Under the pieces are notes generated by a model. The model did no database searches. It had not been told where the DNA came from and saw only the letters and a program-made list of their open reading frames with translations. Below, one piece after another: positions 49,910-59,990 of a DNA stretch of 64,000 nucleotides. The first letter of the stretch is position 1; every line of letters starts with the position of its first letter. This DNA is from Deroplatys truncata (lineage: Eukaryota > Arthropoda > Insecta > Mantodea > Mantidae). A program made the position numbers and the translations under genes. The DNA lies in NCBI GenBank assembly GCA_030765065.1, contig CM060989.1:61394001-61458000 (forward strand). The letters run 5' to 3'.

Positions 49910-49943
49910 CAAGGAGGAATACATTGTATTACATTCCTCCATG
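49910..49943. repeat. Eroded palindrome, U-g
   Basis: AAGGAGGAATACATT and ACATTCCTCC with a shifted centre, homologous to 32844-32877. Confidence 0.65.
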
Positions 49944-50189
49944 GACAGTCCCTCAGCTACACTGGCGCTTCCAATTAATGTCATAGGGAGTCATCCGAAA
50001 AACATGAGGAATAAATAGCTCAATCCAGTTGGAAGGGGATGGTTAAAACTAACCGGGGTTGTAGTTTCCGTTTAATTCTATGTAATGTCATTCACATCAC
50101 TTCTGCATTTACACGACAATGATGCATAGTGAGTATAATTAGGATTCTAAACGGAGGGGGACTTAACACTTCGACATAAGCAGGTCTTT

Positions 50190-50520
50190 TGTGGGTATGA
50201 CCCAGTCAGGGCGCCCCCGGGAGGGGTATTGAGGATTCAGGAGACAGAGGGCGGCCCGACCAGGAGGCATGGCAGACAGAGGGCATGGTCTCTACCATTT
50301 CTAGATTTAAACACCTCGGAGCAGCCGGGTCCTCAACCCCTGTGGGGCTTACACATCCCCTAGGAGGCCCGGGAACGTGCGAGGCTCCATTCGGGAGAAC
50401 GTGGTTTCGATTCCCAGTAGTCACCCAAATTAAGCATGAGTTTTTCGTAGTTTTCCCTGATTGACAAAGGCGAATGCTGGAGTGCTGCATTCTATCACGG
50501 ATTTCCTCTTTCATATTGTC
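50190..50520 (+). repeat. Probable tRNA-headed SINE, second family
   Basis: GC-rich segment with a B-box-like GGTTTCGATTCCC at 50403-50415 and the SINE-like run GTAGTTTTCCCTGATTGACA then AAGGCGAATGCTGGAGTG. It abuts the S1 SINE. Boundaries are uncertain, and 50190-50380 may be another repeat. Confidence 0.5.
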
Positions 50521-50813
50521 GTCCTCCGTGGACTAGTGGTACCGTGTGCTATCCTCTAGTTCCCAAGGTCGCGGGTTCAAACCCGGCGGAGGGCGATGGA
50601 TTTTTTCGGGCGTAAAAATCCTTAGCATGGCTTCCTTCGGAAAGGAAGTAAAGCCGGTGGTCCCGTGTCGTAGAATTACGGCATGTAAAAGAACCTCAAG
50701 CCTGATGGAGGCCTCTGAGCAAAATTTCCGGTCTCTCACGCCCAATATAGAATGGGATGCTAAGGACCACAGGAGTTAAAGAGCGTCCGTAAATAAAACT
50801 CAGTTTAATTTAA
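50521..50813 (+). repeat. SINE family S1, full-length
   Basis: tRNA-derived head with A box TGGACTAGTGG (50529-50539) and B box GGTTCAAACCC (50574-50584), the internal RNA polymerase III promoter arrangement. A body of about 200 bp follows (GGCTTCCTTCGG, CCTCTGAGCAAAATTT, CACGCCCAATATAGAAT), with the tail AAATAAAACTCAGTTTAATT. This is the reference copy for the headless remnants inside the tandem units. Confidence 0.85.
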
Positions 50814-51090
50814 GGGGATATGGTTCGGTAGGTGTCGGGCAGTTGGTCTAGAGACTTGCGGTTTGGAAGTTATTATCAGCTCTGCTAGAGATCCTGTCGA
50901 GCCTCCACTGCTGGGTTGTGAGTCGGAGCGACCCTCCCGTGACCGGGTGGTCAAGGCTAGAACTGTTAGGAACTCTGTCGACTTGCGCCGGCCTCGCTCT
51001 GCAACCCACATGTCTCGAACGGTTGCCTCGCCTCATCCATTGCTGCCGTGGGCGTGCTCACAAAAGATCAATTGGGGGTCGAGATGCTAG
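50814..51090. other. GC-rich unidentified segment
   Basis: About 275 bp with higher GC than the surroundings, open in several frames, no recognisable domain, box or end. Probably another repeat. Nothing further is supported. Confidence 0.3.
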
Positions 51091-51262
51091 GTGACCCTTC
51101 CGTTGACTAGTACTATCCTAAAGAGAGCATGGTCGACGAGAAACCACTCCAGTATTCCACGAAAAACCTAAGGTAGAGTGGGCTGTCGACGATAATCAAA
51201 CCCAGGACCGCCTGAATGCAAGCCTTATACGTTACTGCGGAGAAAATTCGGAGTTACATAAT
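51091..51262 (-). repeat. Probable tRNA-headed SINE, minus strand
   Basis: On the complement, a B-box-like GGTCCTGGGTTTGATTATC lies at 51194-51212, preceded by GGCTTGCATTCAGG. It is followed by TTTTTCGTGGAATACTGGAG, the same kind of run as in the SINE at 50190-50520. Diverged, ends uncertain. Confidence 0.45.
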
Positions 51263-51843
51263 ACAAATTTTCTCTCTTTATTACAGGAGTATCTTTATAA
51301 CGTCCGACATCGAGTTATAACCTGAAATAAACCTAGATTAAAGCTTGATTCTAGGAATAAGTATTACTTGATGCGATACTGAATACCGGCCTTAATGCTG
51401 TATTTTTCCGATGTATCCGAGCCCTTCCGATGCGGACAGGTGGTCACGCAGGACTATAACATGAACCAAAGTGGAACTACAATTAACAAGGTGACCTCTG
51501 CTGGCAGTTTGCGTGTGTACTCTTGTTAGCATGGCCTAGAACTTCAGGGTCTAATAATTTATAGATGTTATGTGATAACTGCAAGCATTATTTCAGCGTT
51601 GAAAAACATGGCTATTAAACTAGCCTTCATTAACTCACTAAATGGCTTACACGGTTTTGCACGGGTAGATTTTTAAACCCGAATGACGATGTAATTAATG
51701 ACGTTGAACACTCCGTTCTTTATGAAATTATTGTACAATGATATAGACGACTTTTTCTACTGAATCCTCCCCTTTATCCCATATAATTGCAGGCAATTTT
51801 GTAGGAACCCTGCTATTCTAGTAACGAATAAAAAATCCTCGAT
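51263..51843. other. No feature recognised
   Basis: AT-rich to mixed sequence without a supported gene, box or repeat end. Confidence 0.5.
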
Positions 51844-52115
51844 AAAATTAAATTGAGCTTTATATATGGACGCTCTTTAACTGCTATGATCCTTAGCATC
51901 CCATTCTATATTGGGCGTGAAAGACCGGTAATTTTGCTCAGAGGCCTCTTTGTCAGGCTTGAGGTTCTTTTACGTGCCGTAAATCTACTGGCTTTAGTTC
52001 CCTTCTGAAGGAAGCCATGCTAAGGATATTTACGCCCGAAAAAACCCATCGCCCTCCGCCAGGTTTGAACTCGCCCCCTCGAGAACTAGGGTAACCATCA
52101 CACCACGAGGACGAC
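51844..52115 (-). repeat. SINE family S1, full-length, minus strand
   Basis: Tail-to-head order on the plus strand: TAAATTGAGCTTTATATATG, ATTGGGCGTGAAAGACCGG, GAAGGAAGCCATGCTAAGG, then the head complement GCCAGGTTTGAACTCG and the A-box region near CATCACACCACGAGG. Confidence 0.85.
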
Positions 52116-52259
52116 AAAACATCCTCGGATATTCACGCAAAAGAAAGTGAAACAACGACGGAACGTCTGATTTCTTTAACCTTTCCCCGACAGTCTTCCA
52201 AGCTCTGAAAATGCTGCATGCCTATAAGTACCATTGGCGGTGAAATAATTATCAAGTAA

Positions 52260-53125
52260 TTTTTACTTTCTCTACTACGTATACTAAGTAGGAGAAGTAT
52301 TGCAATCCGCACAAAACTTCTATACCCAGATTTCACCGGAAATGCATGTCTTGAGGGCCCCTGAATCCAAATAAATGATTTTTGGATACACATTCGTGTG
52401 TGTATCTGTGAACATGATAATTCAAAAATGAAAAGTCGGATAAGTACTAAACTTGGTATATAGGTTCAATATCTTCCAAAGATGCGACACGAAGGTTTTC
52501 AACAAAATATCCCCCTCTAACTACCCTTTACATGGAATATTTTTTTTCGAAATTTTTTAGTTTCTAAAGTTTAATAGGTCCTTATTAAAATAGCATATAT
52601 GAAGGATATTTGCATGAAAAATAAAATCTATGTCTTGATTTTTTGGGGAATAGCCAATAAAATCCTCTTCATTGGGAAGGAATTTTGCACAATCTTGTAT
52701 AACTAGTAAACGTTAAGCGATAGACGAAAACGTACTACACAAAATTGTAGATCTCTTTATAACACATAATTTATTTAAGATAAGTTTTCTTTGTGGCTTA
52801 AGCCGTTTCTGAGATATTTTATCAAAAGTTTCGAATTGTACATTTCTTGGTCATACTCTTAAAGTCCTTTCATCATTTAGTTGTTTCTCGGATTGCATGG
52901 AAACAGTATGACATTTTAAGGCCAGCATATAGCGTCTAGTTCTTAAACATTTGACTCTCACTGTTCCCTTTGTATCTATAACGAAAGGGTAATGTAGCTA
53001 TTTCTGCAAAGGTTTATTTGGATTAAAATGTAGTACAAAAATAAGCTTTAGTAAATACTTTGTATACCCACTAATAAAGGTAGAGGGTAGAGAAAGTCAT
53101 GTGAAAGTATCACATCAGATTTTTT
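52260..53125 (-). mobile_element. Element X, diverged copy
   Basis: TTTTTACTTTCTCTACTACG to ATCACATCAGATTTTT, with many substitutions. The GT tract is reduced to GTGTGTGTATCTGTGAAC near 52394-52412. Older than most copies in the window. Confidence 0.85.
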
Positions 53126-53225
53126 AGATAATCACAGTAGGTACATTTTAAATAACATAAAAACTACATAGTTTTCACATAATACATAGGTCCTTAACAT
53201 GTACAACGAAGTAGGGATGTGTAAT

Positions 53226-53490
53226 CCTACGTGGTCTAGAGGTACCACCTCTGGTTGCCGAGGTCACGGGTTCAAACCCGGCGGAGGGCGACGGCTTCCT
53301 TTCGGGCGTAAAAATCCTGAGCATGGCTTCCTTCGGAGGGGAAGCAAGGCCAGTGGTCTTGTGTCGTAGATTTACAGCACGTAGAAGAACCTGAAGCCTG
53401 ATAAAGAGGCCTCTGAGTAAAATTTCCTGTCTCTCACGCTAAGAACCATAGTAGTTAAAGAGCGTTACATAAATAAAACTCAATTTAATT
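53226..53490 (+). repeat. SINE family S1, full-length
   Basis: A box TGGTCTAGAGG (53232-53242), B box GGTTCAAACCC (53269-53279), body and tail AAATAAAACTCAATTTAATT. It lacks the CCCAATATAGAATGGGATG block, an internal deletion. Confidence 0.85.
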
Positions 53491-54040
53491 ATAGAAATAG
53501 AGGTGAAGCTGGTGAATATGCAGATTCCACACTCCCAGGTCACTAAGTTAACCTCTTTTGAAAATATGTATAGTTTGTGACCATTGAAAAAAATAATTCT
53601 TTGGATTATTAGTTATAAAATATCGGCTGACTAATTTCTAATGTTAGCTGGACACAATTTTCTGTATTATACAATTATTTAACATATCCTGCTAACGATC
53701 TTTATTATAACATACAAAGAATAAAGGGAAATAAAGCAAAACTTTCTTACATGAGGATTATTAAAATATATTGCCATTGGCAGATTTGATTCTCTTTTGT
53801 TTTGCTAAGTTGCTAAATCGTGATCTATATATTGCTTGGAACGAAATATCCCCGGTAGTTTTCTTATTTTTTTCTTTTTTGTTTAACTGGTTACCCTCCT
53901 CTTTGTAGTAATTACAGCCCCAAGGACTTACAGGCCAATGTTTTAGCTCAGTAGCCTGTCGAAGAGCAAGCAAACTCTAGATCATAGCATATCCAAGATA
54001 GGTAATCAGCCTAATGCCTAATATGGCGGTGAAGAAGGAT
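53491..54040. other. No feature recognised
   Basis: AT-rich DNA with no supported gene or repeat boundary. Confidence 0.5.
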
Positions 54041-54072
54041 ATGAAATGTAGTGATGATATAAAAATTCGCGT

Positions 54073-54216
54073 ATCAAATTATCCAACCCAGCATTCGCCC
54101 AGCGACAGAGAAAACCACAAAAAAAACCTGCGGATAGTTTGGTCGGCCCCGGGAGTTTGAACGCACAATCTTCCGAATGCTCTATTGCTAGCGAATGCTG
54201 GGTTGGATAATTTGAT
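54073..54216. repeat. Perfect 26-bp inverted repeat around a tRNA-like head
   Basis: 54073-54098 and 54191-54216 are exact reverse complements (right arm starts GCGAATGCTGGGTTGG). The 92-bp loop carries, on the complement, a tRNA-like piece with a B-box-like GCGTTCAAACTCCC. It would fold as a long hairpin. This may be a fold-back of a SINE. Confidence 0.8.
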
Positions 54217-54229
54217 CCGCGAAGTTTTC

Positions 54230-54325
54230 TCGCCGGCCCTCGTAGCCGTGGTCGCTGGAGTGTATAGCTTTGGCGCTCCGTTAAGCTGAAGGTCGCGTGT
54301 TCGAGTCCCGCCATGGCCATGCGTG
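54230..54325 (+). repeat. tRNA-like SINE head
   Basis: GTAGCCGTGGTCGCTGG (A-box region), GGCGCTCCGTTAAGCTGAAG (anticodon-arm-like region) and the B box GTGTTCGAGTCCC at 54297-54309. It lacks features that would argue for a functional tRNA gene, and the acceptor stem does not pair convincingly. Confidence 0.55.
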
Positions 54326-54882
54326 TTTGTGTCTATGTGTTGTGTAATTACGGTAATAAGCGGTAACGAATACAGTAAAACACAGTAATAATAAACTGGG
54401 TAGACAAGGGAACACATAAAAAAAAAGAAAAATGCAGGCCAGAGACGTTACTTCCTAAGCCATCGCGCTCAATTTTACATGCATATTCTGTGGGGTAAAA
54501 GCAACCCTTTTCTGCTCCATGCATTCTCAACTAAAAGTCAAGACCTTCCTTGCGAGCGGTTTCTTTTATAACCCCAACGTTTCGTCATCAAGCACAAGGA
54601 CTTTGTAAATCTTTTATAATCTTTCAGTTATTTATGAATTGAAATTATAAGGTGTTTTATAGATCCGTACGTTGGAAAGAAATGGGGTTTTCCGTGGTGA
54701 AAGCATTATCAAAATCGGTTAAATGGTTTTAGAAATTACCACGCATACACATTATACACATAATTATAAATGAAAAAATGACATTCGTTGCGGATTTAAT
54801 TTTAACGAAAACAGACTCTTATTTATACCTATCTTACAGAGTTGCTTTTCCATTTATATGAACTTGTGAGCTCACATCAACA
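54326..54882. other. No feature recognised
   Basis: AT-rich. It may contain the tail of the preceding SINE. No gene supported. Confidence 0.45.
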
Positions 54883-54884
54883 TA

Positions 54885-56188
54885 TACGAGATGTGACCAA
54901 AAAATAGCGGGAATTTTTTAATCTCGCGAGCTTTATACTTCCAATGTTTAAAACTTTTGTTTTATCTTATTGGTACACATATTCCTGATATAGGTATGCA
55001 TTTTCAGCTGTTTTGAATGTGTAGTTTATTGTTGATAGTCGAAAAAGTTACACGTGTTTTCGAGTGCTCGGCAAATGTTTGCTTTCGAAATAGATGGATC
55101 CAAGAATTTGCATTAAATTTGGTTTGAAAAACGGAACAAAGTGCAGCATTTGAAATGTTGACTGTGGTTTTTGGCTAATCTACTATGAGTAAGACAAGAG
55201 TTTACGAGTGGTATAAATGTTTCAAAGAGGGTCGAGAAAACGTTGAAGACGACAACCGCCCTGGACTCCCTAGCACATCAATTACTGACGACAATGTGGG
55301 GGAAGTAAAGAAAATGGTTCTGGAAAATCGCCGAATCACCATTAGAGAGGTTGCTGATGATGTCGGTATATCCTTTGGCTAATGTCGAGCAATTTTTTTG
55401 GATGTTTTGGGCATGAAACGTGTAGCAGCAAAGTTTCTTCCGAGATTGTTGAATTTCGACCAAAAACGACGTCGCGTAGACATCGCTCAAGAATCGCTGA
55501 ATGAAGTCAAAACGATCCTAAACTTCTAAAGAAGGTTATAATAGGTGACAAAACATGGGTATGACGTCAAAACTAAGGACCAATCGTCTCATGGAAACTG
55601 CCTGAAGAACCAAGACCGCAAAAAATTCGACAAGTTCGATCACATGTGAAGGTTCTTCTCACTGTTTTCTTCGATTAAAATGGGATAGTGCATCAGGAGT
55701 ATCTGCCTTATGGTCGTACGGTCAATAAGGAATACTACCTGGAAGTTATGCGCCGTTTGCATGAAGCAATCCGAAGAAAACGACCAGAATTGTGGCAAAA
55801 CCACTCGTGGAAATTGCATCACGATAATGCACCCGCTCACACATCAATACTTGTTCGTGACTTTTTGGCAAAAAAACAAAACCATTATGCTACCTCAGCC
55901 ACCGTATTTGCCAGACATGGCCGCCTGCGACTTCTTATTCCCGAAGCTGAAAAGAACCATAAAAGGACGACGTTTTGGCACCACCGATGAGATAAAAACA
56001 GAATCGCTGAAGGAGCTGAGCATCATAAGGAAAAGCGAGTTCCAGAAGTGCATACCAAGATTGGAAAAAGCGCTGGCATGAGTGTATTATTCCGAAGGAG
56101 ATTACTTTGAAGGGGACAAAGTTGATGTTGAAATAAAAATTCTTTAAGAAAATCAGAAATTCCCGTTACGTTTTGATCACACCTCGTA
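54885..56188 (+). mobile_element. mariner transposon, inactive
   Basis: About 1.3 kb bounded by inverted repeats of about 30 bp: left TACGAGATGTGACCAAAA, right (complement) TACGAGGTGTGATCAAAA. TA dinucleotides lie outside each end, as expected for the Tc1/mariner superfamily. It encodes the transposase relic annotated separately. Confidence 0.9.
55098..56081 (+). pseudogene. mariner transposase pseudogene
   Basis: Relic of a DNA-cleaving D,D34D transposase. The N-terminal helix-turn-helix part includes VYEWYKCFKEGRENVEDD and PGLPSTS. The linker ends VADDVGISFG at 55382, followed by a stop. The first catalytic Asp lies in GDKTWV near 55540 (usually GDETW). The second is in HHDNAPAHT near 55820-55850. 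The third is in PDMAACDFLFPKLK near 55910-55955, reached only after a frameshift near 55880. At least two frameshifts and several stops, so no active protein is made. The end LEKALA near 56081 is where mariner proteins usually stop. Confidence 0.9.
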
Positions 56189-56525
56189 TACGAAGGGCGG
56201 CGAGTAACTTCACTTATATTTTTCCAGAATTCTCAAGCTCTACAGCTTTGTAAGAGCGGAGCTCGTACTTTAAAATAAATTAGAAATAATAAATAAATAG
56301 TGGTTTGGTTTACTTTAATTAGTCTTCTGATCAATAAGTCTGCGGAAGAAAATTTTCTGCGAGTTTGTTAGATGGTCAATCAATAGGCTAATTCCTGAGG
56401 TGATACACAAACTGTATAAAAAAATCCAGTACAGACATATAGAATAATGTAAATAACAAAAACAGTTTGTCATTTAAAAATAATGTCTGCAAATTATATG
56501 TCCAAATATAGAATTAATGTAGAAG

Positions 56526-57075
56526 TAAGGTGTTCGTGATGGCTCCGCAGTAAGTGTGAAACTCGCATTCGGAAGGTCCTGCATTCGATTCTCATTGGGC
56601 CGGCGACTCTGAACATGGTTTTCTTTCGTGGTTTCCCCGAGTCGGTAGGGAATGTTGGAGTGGTTCTTCCAACAAGAATTTTCCATCCATCATTTTCTTC
56701 CAATTGTTTCAGCGTTGTGAGACCGGACGACGGTGGTTGGTGTGTTGCGGCAGGAGGGTGGAATTTGTGCTCTGGAAAGACTTCTCCCTGGCGCTTGGCG
56801 GAACTGCTGGGGCCCCCTTTCATTCTTGGGACCTCACGGTTGTGGGTGGCTAAGGCAGGGCTTGCTAGCTTTGGCATCATGTTGGAATCATTAGTGACCC
56901 CATCCTTGCTAGCGCACATCGTCGTCCGTATCTGGTCGCCCTTTGGTTCTCCCTTTTATCCCTTCCCTTCAGGGGTGAAGTTGGAAGCACAAAGGGCTCA
57001 CTATGTGCTCGAGTTACTGAAGGTCCCTCCGTCTGACTGTCCCTAGGATGTTGGTGAACCGAACATAACCTATAA
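56526..57075 (+). repeat. tRNA-headed SINE, third family (long body)
   Basis: Head with GTGATGGCTCCGCAGTAAG and the B-box-like GGTCCTGCATTCGATTCTC (about 56575-56593), the run GTTTTCTTTCGTGGTTTCCC then GGGAATGTTGGAGTGG, a GC-rich body and an end near GAACATAACCTATAATCG. The long open frame across 56615-57046 is a by-product of the GC-rich body and has no recognisable domain. Confidence 0.6.
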
Positions 57076-57175
57076 TCGATGCGCAAACCGTAATCCTAAC
57101 ATATTTAAAAGTTAAACAGTGTATGCATATAAACTAAATTATAGGCATAAGAATTTGATAAAATAGCGATTGGGA

Positions 57176-57490
57176 AGGGTCTCCGACTCTCGTACTGAGG
57201 TCCGGAGTTCGATTCCGGGCTCTGGAGTGGCCCTAGCCATGCCTTTGTCTCCGACTTAGTCGTGTGAAGTGTCTCCAAGGTGGTTTGGAGTCCATGGTAA
57301 AAGCTGTAGGTCCTCTCTTTCCACCGCTGTCCTCAACATCATCCTACCATGGGAGGCAACAGACTCCACTCGTTGGGTGCCTCCACCTCAAAAATGGGTC
57401 CAGTCATCGTTTGGTGGAATGAAGTAACCCCCGGAGGTTATAGGCCAATATGGGGATCGTTAGAAACGACAAATTTTATTAAATAAACAT
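57176..57490 (+). repeat. tRNA-headed SINE, fourth family
   Basis: B box GGAGTTCGATTCCGG near 57211-57226 after GTCTCCGACTCTCGTACTGA. Body with CTCCACTCGTTGGGTGCCTC and GGAGGTTATAGGCCAATATG, and an A/T-rich tail ending about ATTAAATAAACATAACC. Confidence 0.65.
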
Positions 57491-57520
57491 AACCTATATT
57501 ATTAAAATGGGTAAGTGTTG

Positions 57521-57528
57521 GTCTAAAG
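57521..57528. repeat. hAT target duplication, left
   Basis: GTCTAAAG, compared with GTCTAGTG at 59557-59564 (6 of 8 identical), an 8-bp duplication as expected for hAT. Confidence 0.75.
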
Positions 57529-57905
57529 CAGCGGTTCCCAAACTATGGGTCGCGACCCTCAAGGGGGTCGCCGTATTCTATCTGGGGGGATCGCAGTGGA
57601 TATTTTGAATCATTAATGAATCATTTTTATTGTTAATTATTATAACAATGGGGAAAATAGAATTTAGCCACCTATTACATATTACATTTAAACAGAATCA
57701 GGGTTGGTATTTAAGAAGCACATTAATACTACAATTTCGCATAAATGCACATGTACAATTTTATGTAAACCATTAATTATTACACTGCACATCAGGATGA
57801 TTAGTGATAAGTATGTTTGCTATTAATTAATCGTTCAATGTCTGGCTGTATATTAGTTGCACGCGTTATCTATTCCTATATTTAGTCTTGATATTCATCA
57901 TTGAC

Positions 57906-59265
57906 AGCTCCGAGATGGCGAAGAAGAAGCAACGTAGAGTCGCCGAGCCTGCTAAGGCAGGACCGTCTTCTTCTCCTCCGGCACCGCCGAGGAGTACTCG
58001 CCGCAGCCGCCGCAACTTATGCTCCAGCGAAGCTTCGCCGCGACTGCCGCCGCAGTTTCCGCAACCTTCATCGACACCCAAGCCGCCAATCCTGGGAAGT
58101 ACCCAGCCTGCGCAGATCCAGCCTGTACTTCATGGGAGGTACAGCGCTGTTATTAGAGGAGTCCCGAGGGACCTGGCAGTCAGGTTCATCAGCGCAGCTC
58201 ACCAGTCTTGAAGGCCACTCGGATCTTCGGAGCCCAGGACCCACTTCGCTCGTGAGGATCGAGTACGCAGACCCTGGCGACTATGAAGCTGCCTTGACGG
58301 CGGGCCTGCCCTTGTTAGGGCGGTGCTTACGCATCGAGGCCAGCCGAGTAGAACGCCAGGCTCCCTGCAGGCGCTGCTGTGCCTACGGGCACGAGGAGAC
58401 GACCTGCTCAGCACAACCAAGGTGCCACTACTGTGGTTCCGCCAGCACAACAGCATCTGTAAGCAGCACGACCTTCGCCGCCGCCGCTACTGTGCCACAC
58501 GTGGAGGGTCAACACACTTCACTGGCCAAGCGCTCTGCCCCCTGTATCCTCGCAGGAAGGCCCCGCCGAAGCCACCAGCACCAACCTCGCCGCAGACGAC
58601 CACTCCACATCCGTCGACACCAGCACCATCGCCAGCGCCGACACCAGCACTATCACCAACACCGATCATCGAGGAAGTCTAGGGCCTCTGTGACGCTGAT
58701 CAGGAGTTCCTGAACATGTCGGCGAAGCTGACAGCCCTGGAGGAACTCATCCGAGAACTTCAAGCTACATCAGTTGCTCAGCAAGGTTTCCTAACTGAGC
58801 AGTTTGACAGCACATCATCACGACTCGACGCCATGGACGAAACTCTGATTCAGGTTCCAGATTCAAGAAAGATCCAGAGAGAGTCGCAACTTCTTGCAGC
58901 AATGCAGCAGTTTAACCAGCAACAGCAGCATCATCAGTACCATCCTCATTCCTAACTTCCATTCTATTCCAAACCCTCGCCATTCCCACTAGTATTGCAG
59001 TCAGATTTCATGGCTGCAACCTAGTAACTACCTTTACCCGCTCCCGCTCGTAGGGCGGCAGCCAACAGCCTTCACGTACTAACGCGGGTTCTATGCGGGA
59101 CCGCACAAAGCCAAGTTTATTCCACTTTTCCTTCTTCCATTTTCCTACCGGTGGAGGAGTTTTTAGTGGGTATACCGACTATTGGTGAATCCCATACACT
59201 CAGTCCCGATTTCCAACGGGGCTGGAGTCAGTGATTTAATCATTTTCTCTTCCACTCGAAAAAAA
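57906..59265 (+). mobile_element. ORF1-only LINE copy inside the hAT
   Basis: GC-rich insert flanked by ATCATTGAC (57897-57905) and ATCATTGTC (59266-59274) and ending in an A-run (59259-59265), the marks of target-primed retrotransposition. It contains a gag-like ORF1, then a 3' UTR (TCGTAGGGCGGCAGCCAACA, GGTGGAGGAGTTTTTAGTGG). There is no endonuclease or reverse transcriptase, so it would have needed enzymes in trans. It is either a deletion derivative or a true half-LINE. Confidence 0.7.
57915..58955 (+). pseudogene. LINE ORF1 (gag-like, CCHC zinc knuckles), broken
   Basis: Starts ATG at 57915, nine bases after the insert begins, with MAKKKQRRVAEPAKAG. A basic, proline-rich N-terminus is followed by a region with YSAVIRGVPRDLAVRF. 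The frame shifts by one between about 58205 and 58240, continuing with VRIEYADPGDYEAALTAG and the knuckles CRRCCAYGHEETTC (C-x2-C-x4-H-x4-C) and CHYCGSA. It then shifts back near 58440 to RYCAT, HFTGQALCPLYPRRK and a Pro/Thr-rich stretch. An in-frame TAG at 58680 precedes a coiled-coil-like tail (LTALEELIRELQAT, glutamine-rich end) to 58955. An RNA-binding chaperone role is inferred from the family. Not functional as is. Confidence 0.75.
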
Positions 59266-59564
59266 ATCATTGTCGAAAATCCAATTTCGCAGAGATACGA
59301 GGTGCAGATGGAATAAGCACATTCATTGCGGCAGACACCAGGGTATTCTGTTCTTCTTCCTAGCCAGAACTGATACACATCTTCCTTCTGGAAAGTCAAT
59401 TATAAACTTTGGTCTGAAGAAAGCTCAATTAATTTATCCTTTAACTTCGCGCGAAAACTTGCAAATTAATGATTAAGTAGCGAAGTGAATAGAGGGGTCG
59501 TCAATAATTTCATTATCAAAAAGGGGGTTTGTGTGCAGGAAGTTTGGGAACCGCTGGTCTAGTG

Positions 59565-59990
59565 CCTCTGTACATAGCTATGGGCATTAACAGTGTTAGG
59601 ATCTGTGGGTTGGTAATGGGCGAGGAGAAATGAAGTCCTGGTGCATGCGTATCCAGTGGCTTGCCTGTGGTTAGTGAGAATTTAGCCCATTATCAACTCA
59701 CGATAAATGGAACTACTTAGAATACCACGAGTACCAACCCAGGATAAATTGAGCTAGCTCAGACCGTGCTAGCAAATAGAAGTGCTTAATTTACCCACAT
59801 TGTGCACTACATGCACATTTACTTTCCAGTACAATTCCAGTTAATAGACTGTCAGAGAGAATCTATTAAACGAAGGCATATATAGCTGCAGTAAAGACAT
59901 ACTATAACATTAATTCATGGGAACTTTTATATACATTTGTGATTCTGCAAGCATTAAAACCGAGAAAGTAATTTTCAACAAATGCCAAAT
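59565..59990. other. No feature recognised
   Basis: Mixed to AT-rich sequence between the hAT and the next X copy. No gene, box or repeat end supported. Confidence 0.5.

Larger units (their letters stand above)
47800..50170 (+). repeat. Tandem unit copy U-g (array deleted)
   Basis: Last copy. Leader (TTACTTTGCTTACTTTTTCC), then an S1 fragment in the opposite orientation, unassigned sequence at 48083-48300, and from about 48310 the unit body that follows the array in other copies. X copy at 48886-49783, palindrome at 49910-49943, ending near 50170. No 24-bp array is present. Confidence 0.75.
57529..59556. mobile_element. hAT-type transposon, non-autonomous, carrying a LINE
   Basis: Perfect 16-bp terminal inverted repeats: CAGCGGTTCCCAAACT at 57529-57544 and its complement at 59541-59556. 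Flanked by 8-bp duplications. Subterminal sequence GGGTCGCGACCC is typical of hAT elements with this terminus. Of 2028 bp, the middle 1.36 kb (57906-59265) is a LINE insertion, leaving about 0.65 kb of hAT sequence with no transposase. Confidence 0.85.

Noticed and set aside
1..50170. CRISPR array, on account of repeated short units
   Set aside because: The 24-bp units are directly adjacent and degenerate, without spacers, and the sequence is a eukaryotic nuclear genome.
50521..50600. Possible tRNA genes at 50521, 53226, 54230, 57176 and 62401
   Set aside because: A and B boxes are present, but each continues into a SINE body. I could not build a convincing paired acceptor stem, and the copies recur dispersed.
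56615..57046. A 143-codon plus-strand frame
   Set aside because: It lies wholly within a GC-rich SINE body and has no domain. A similar shadow frame exists on the other strand.
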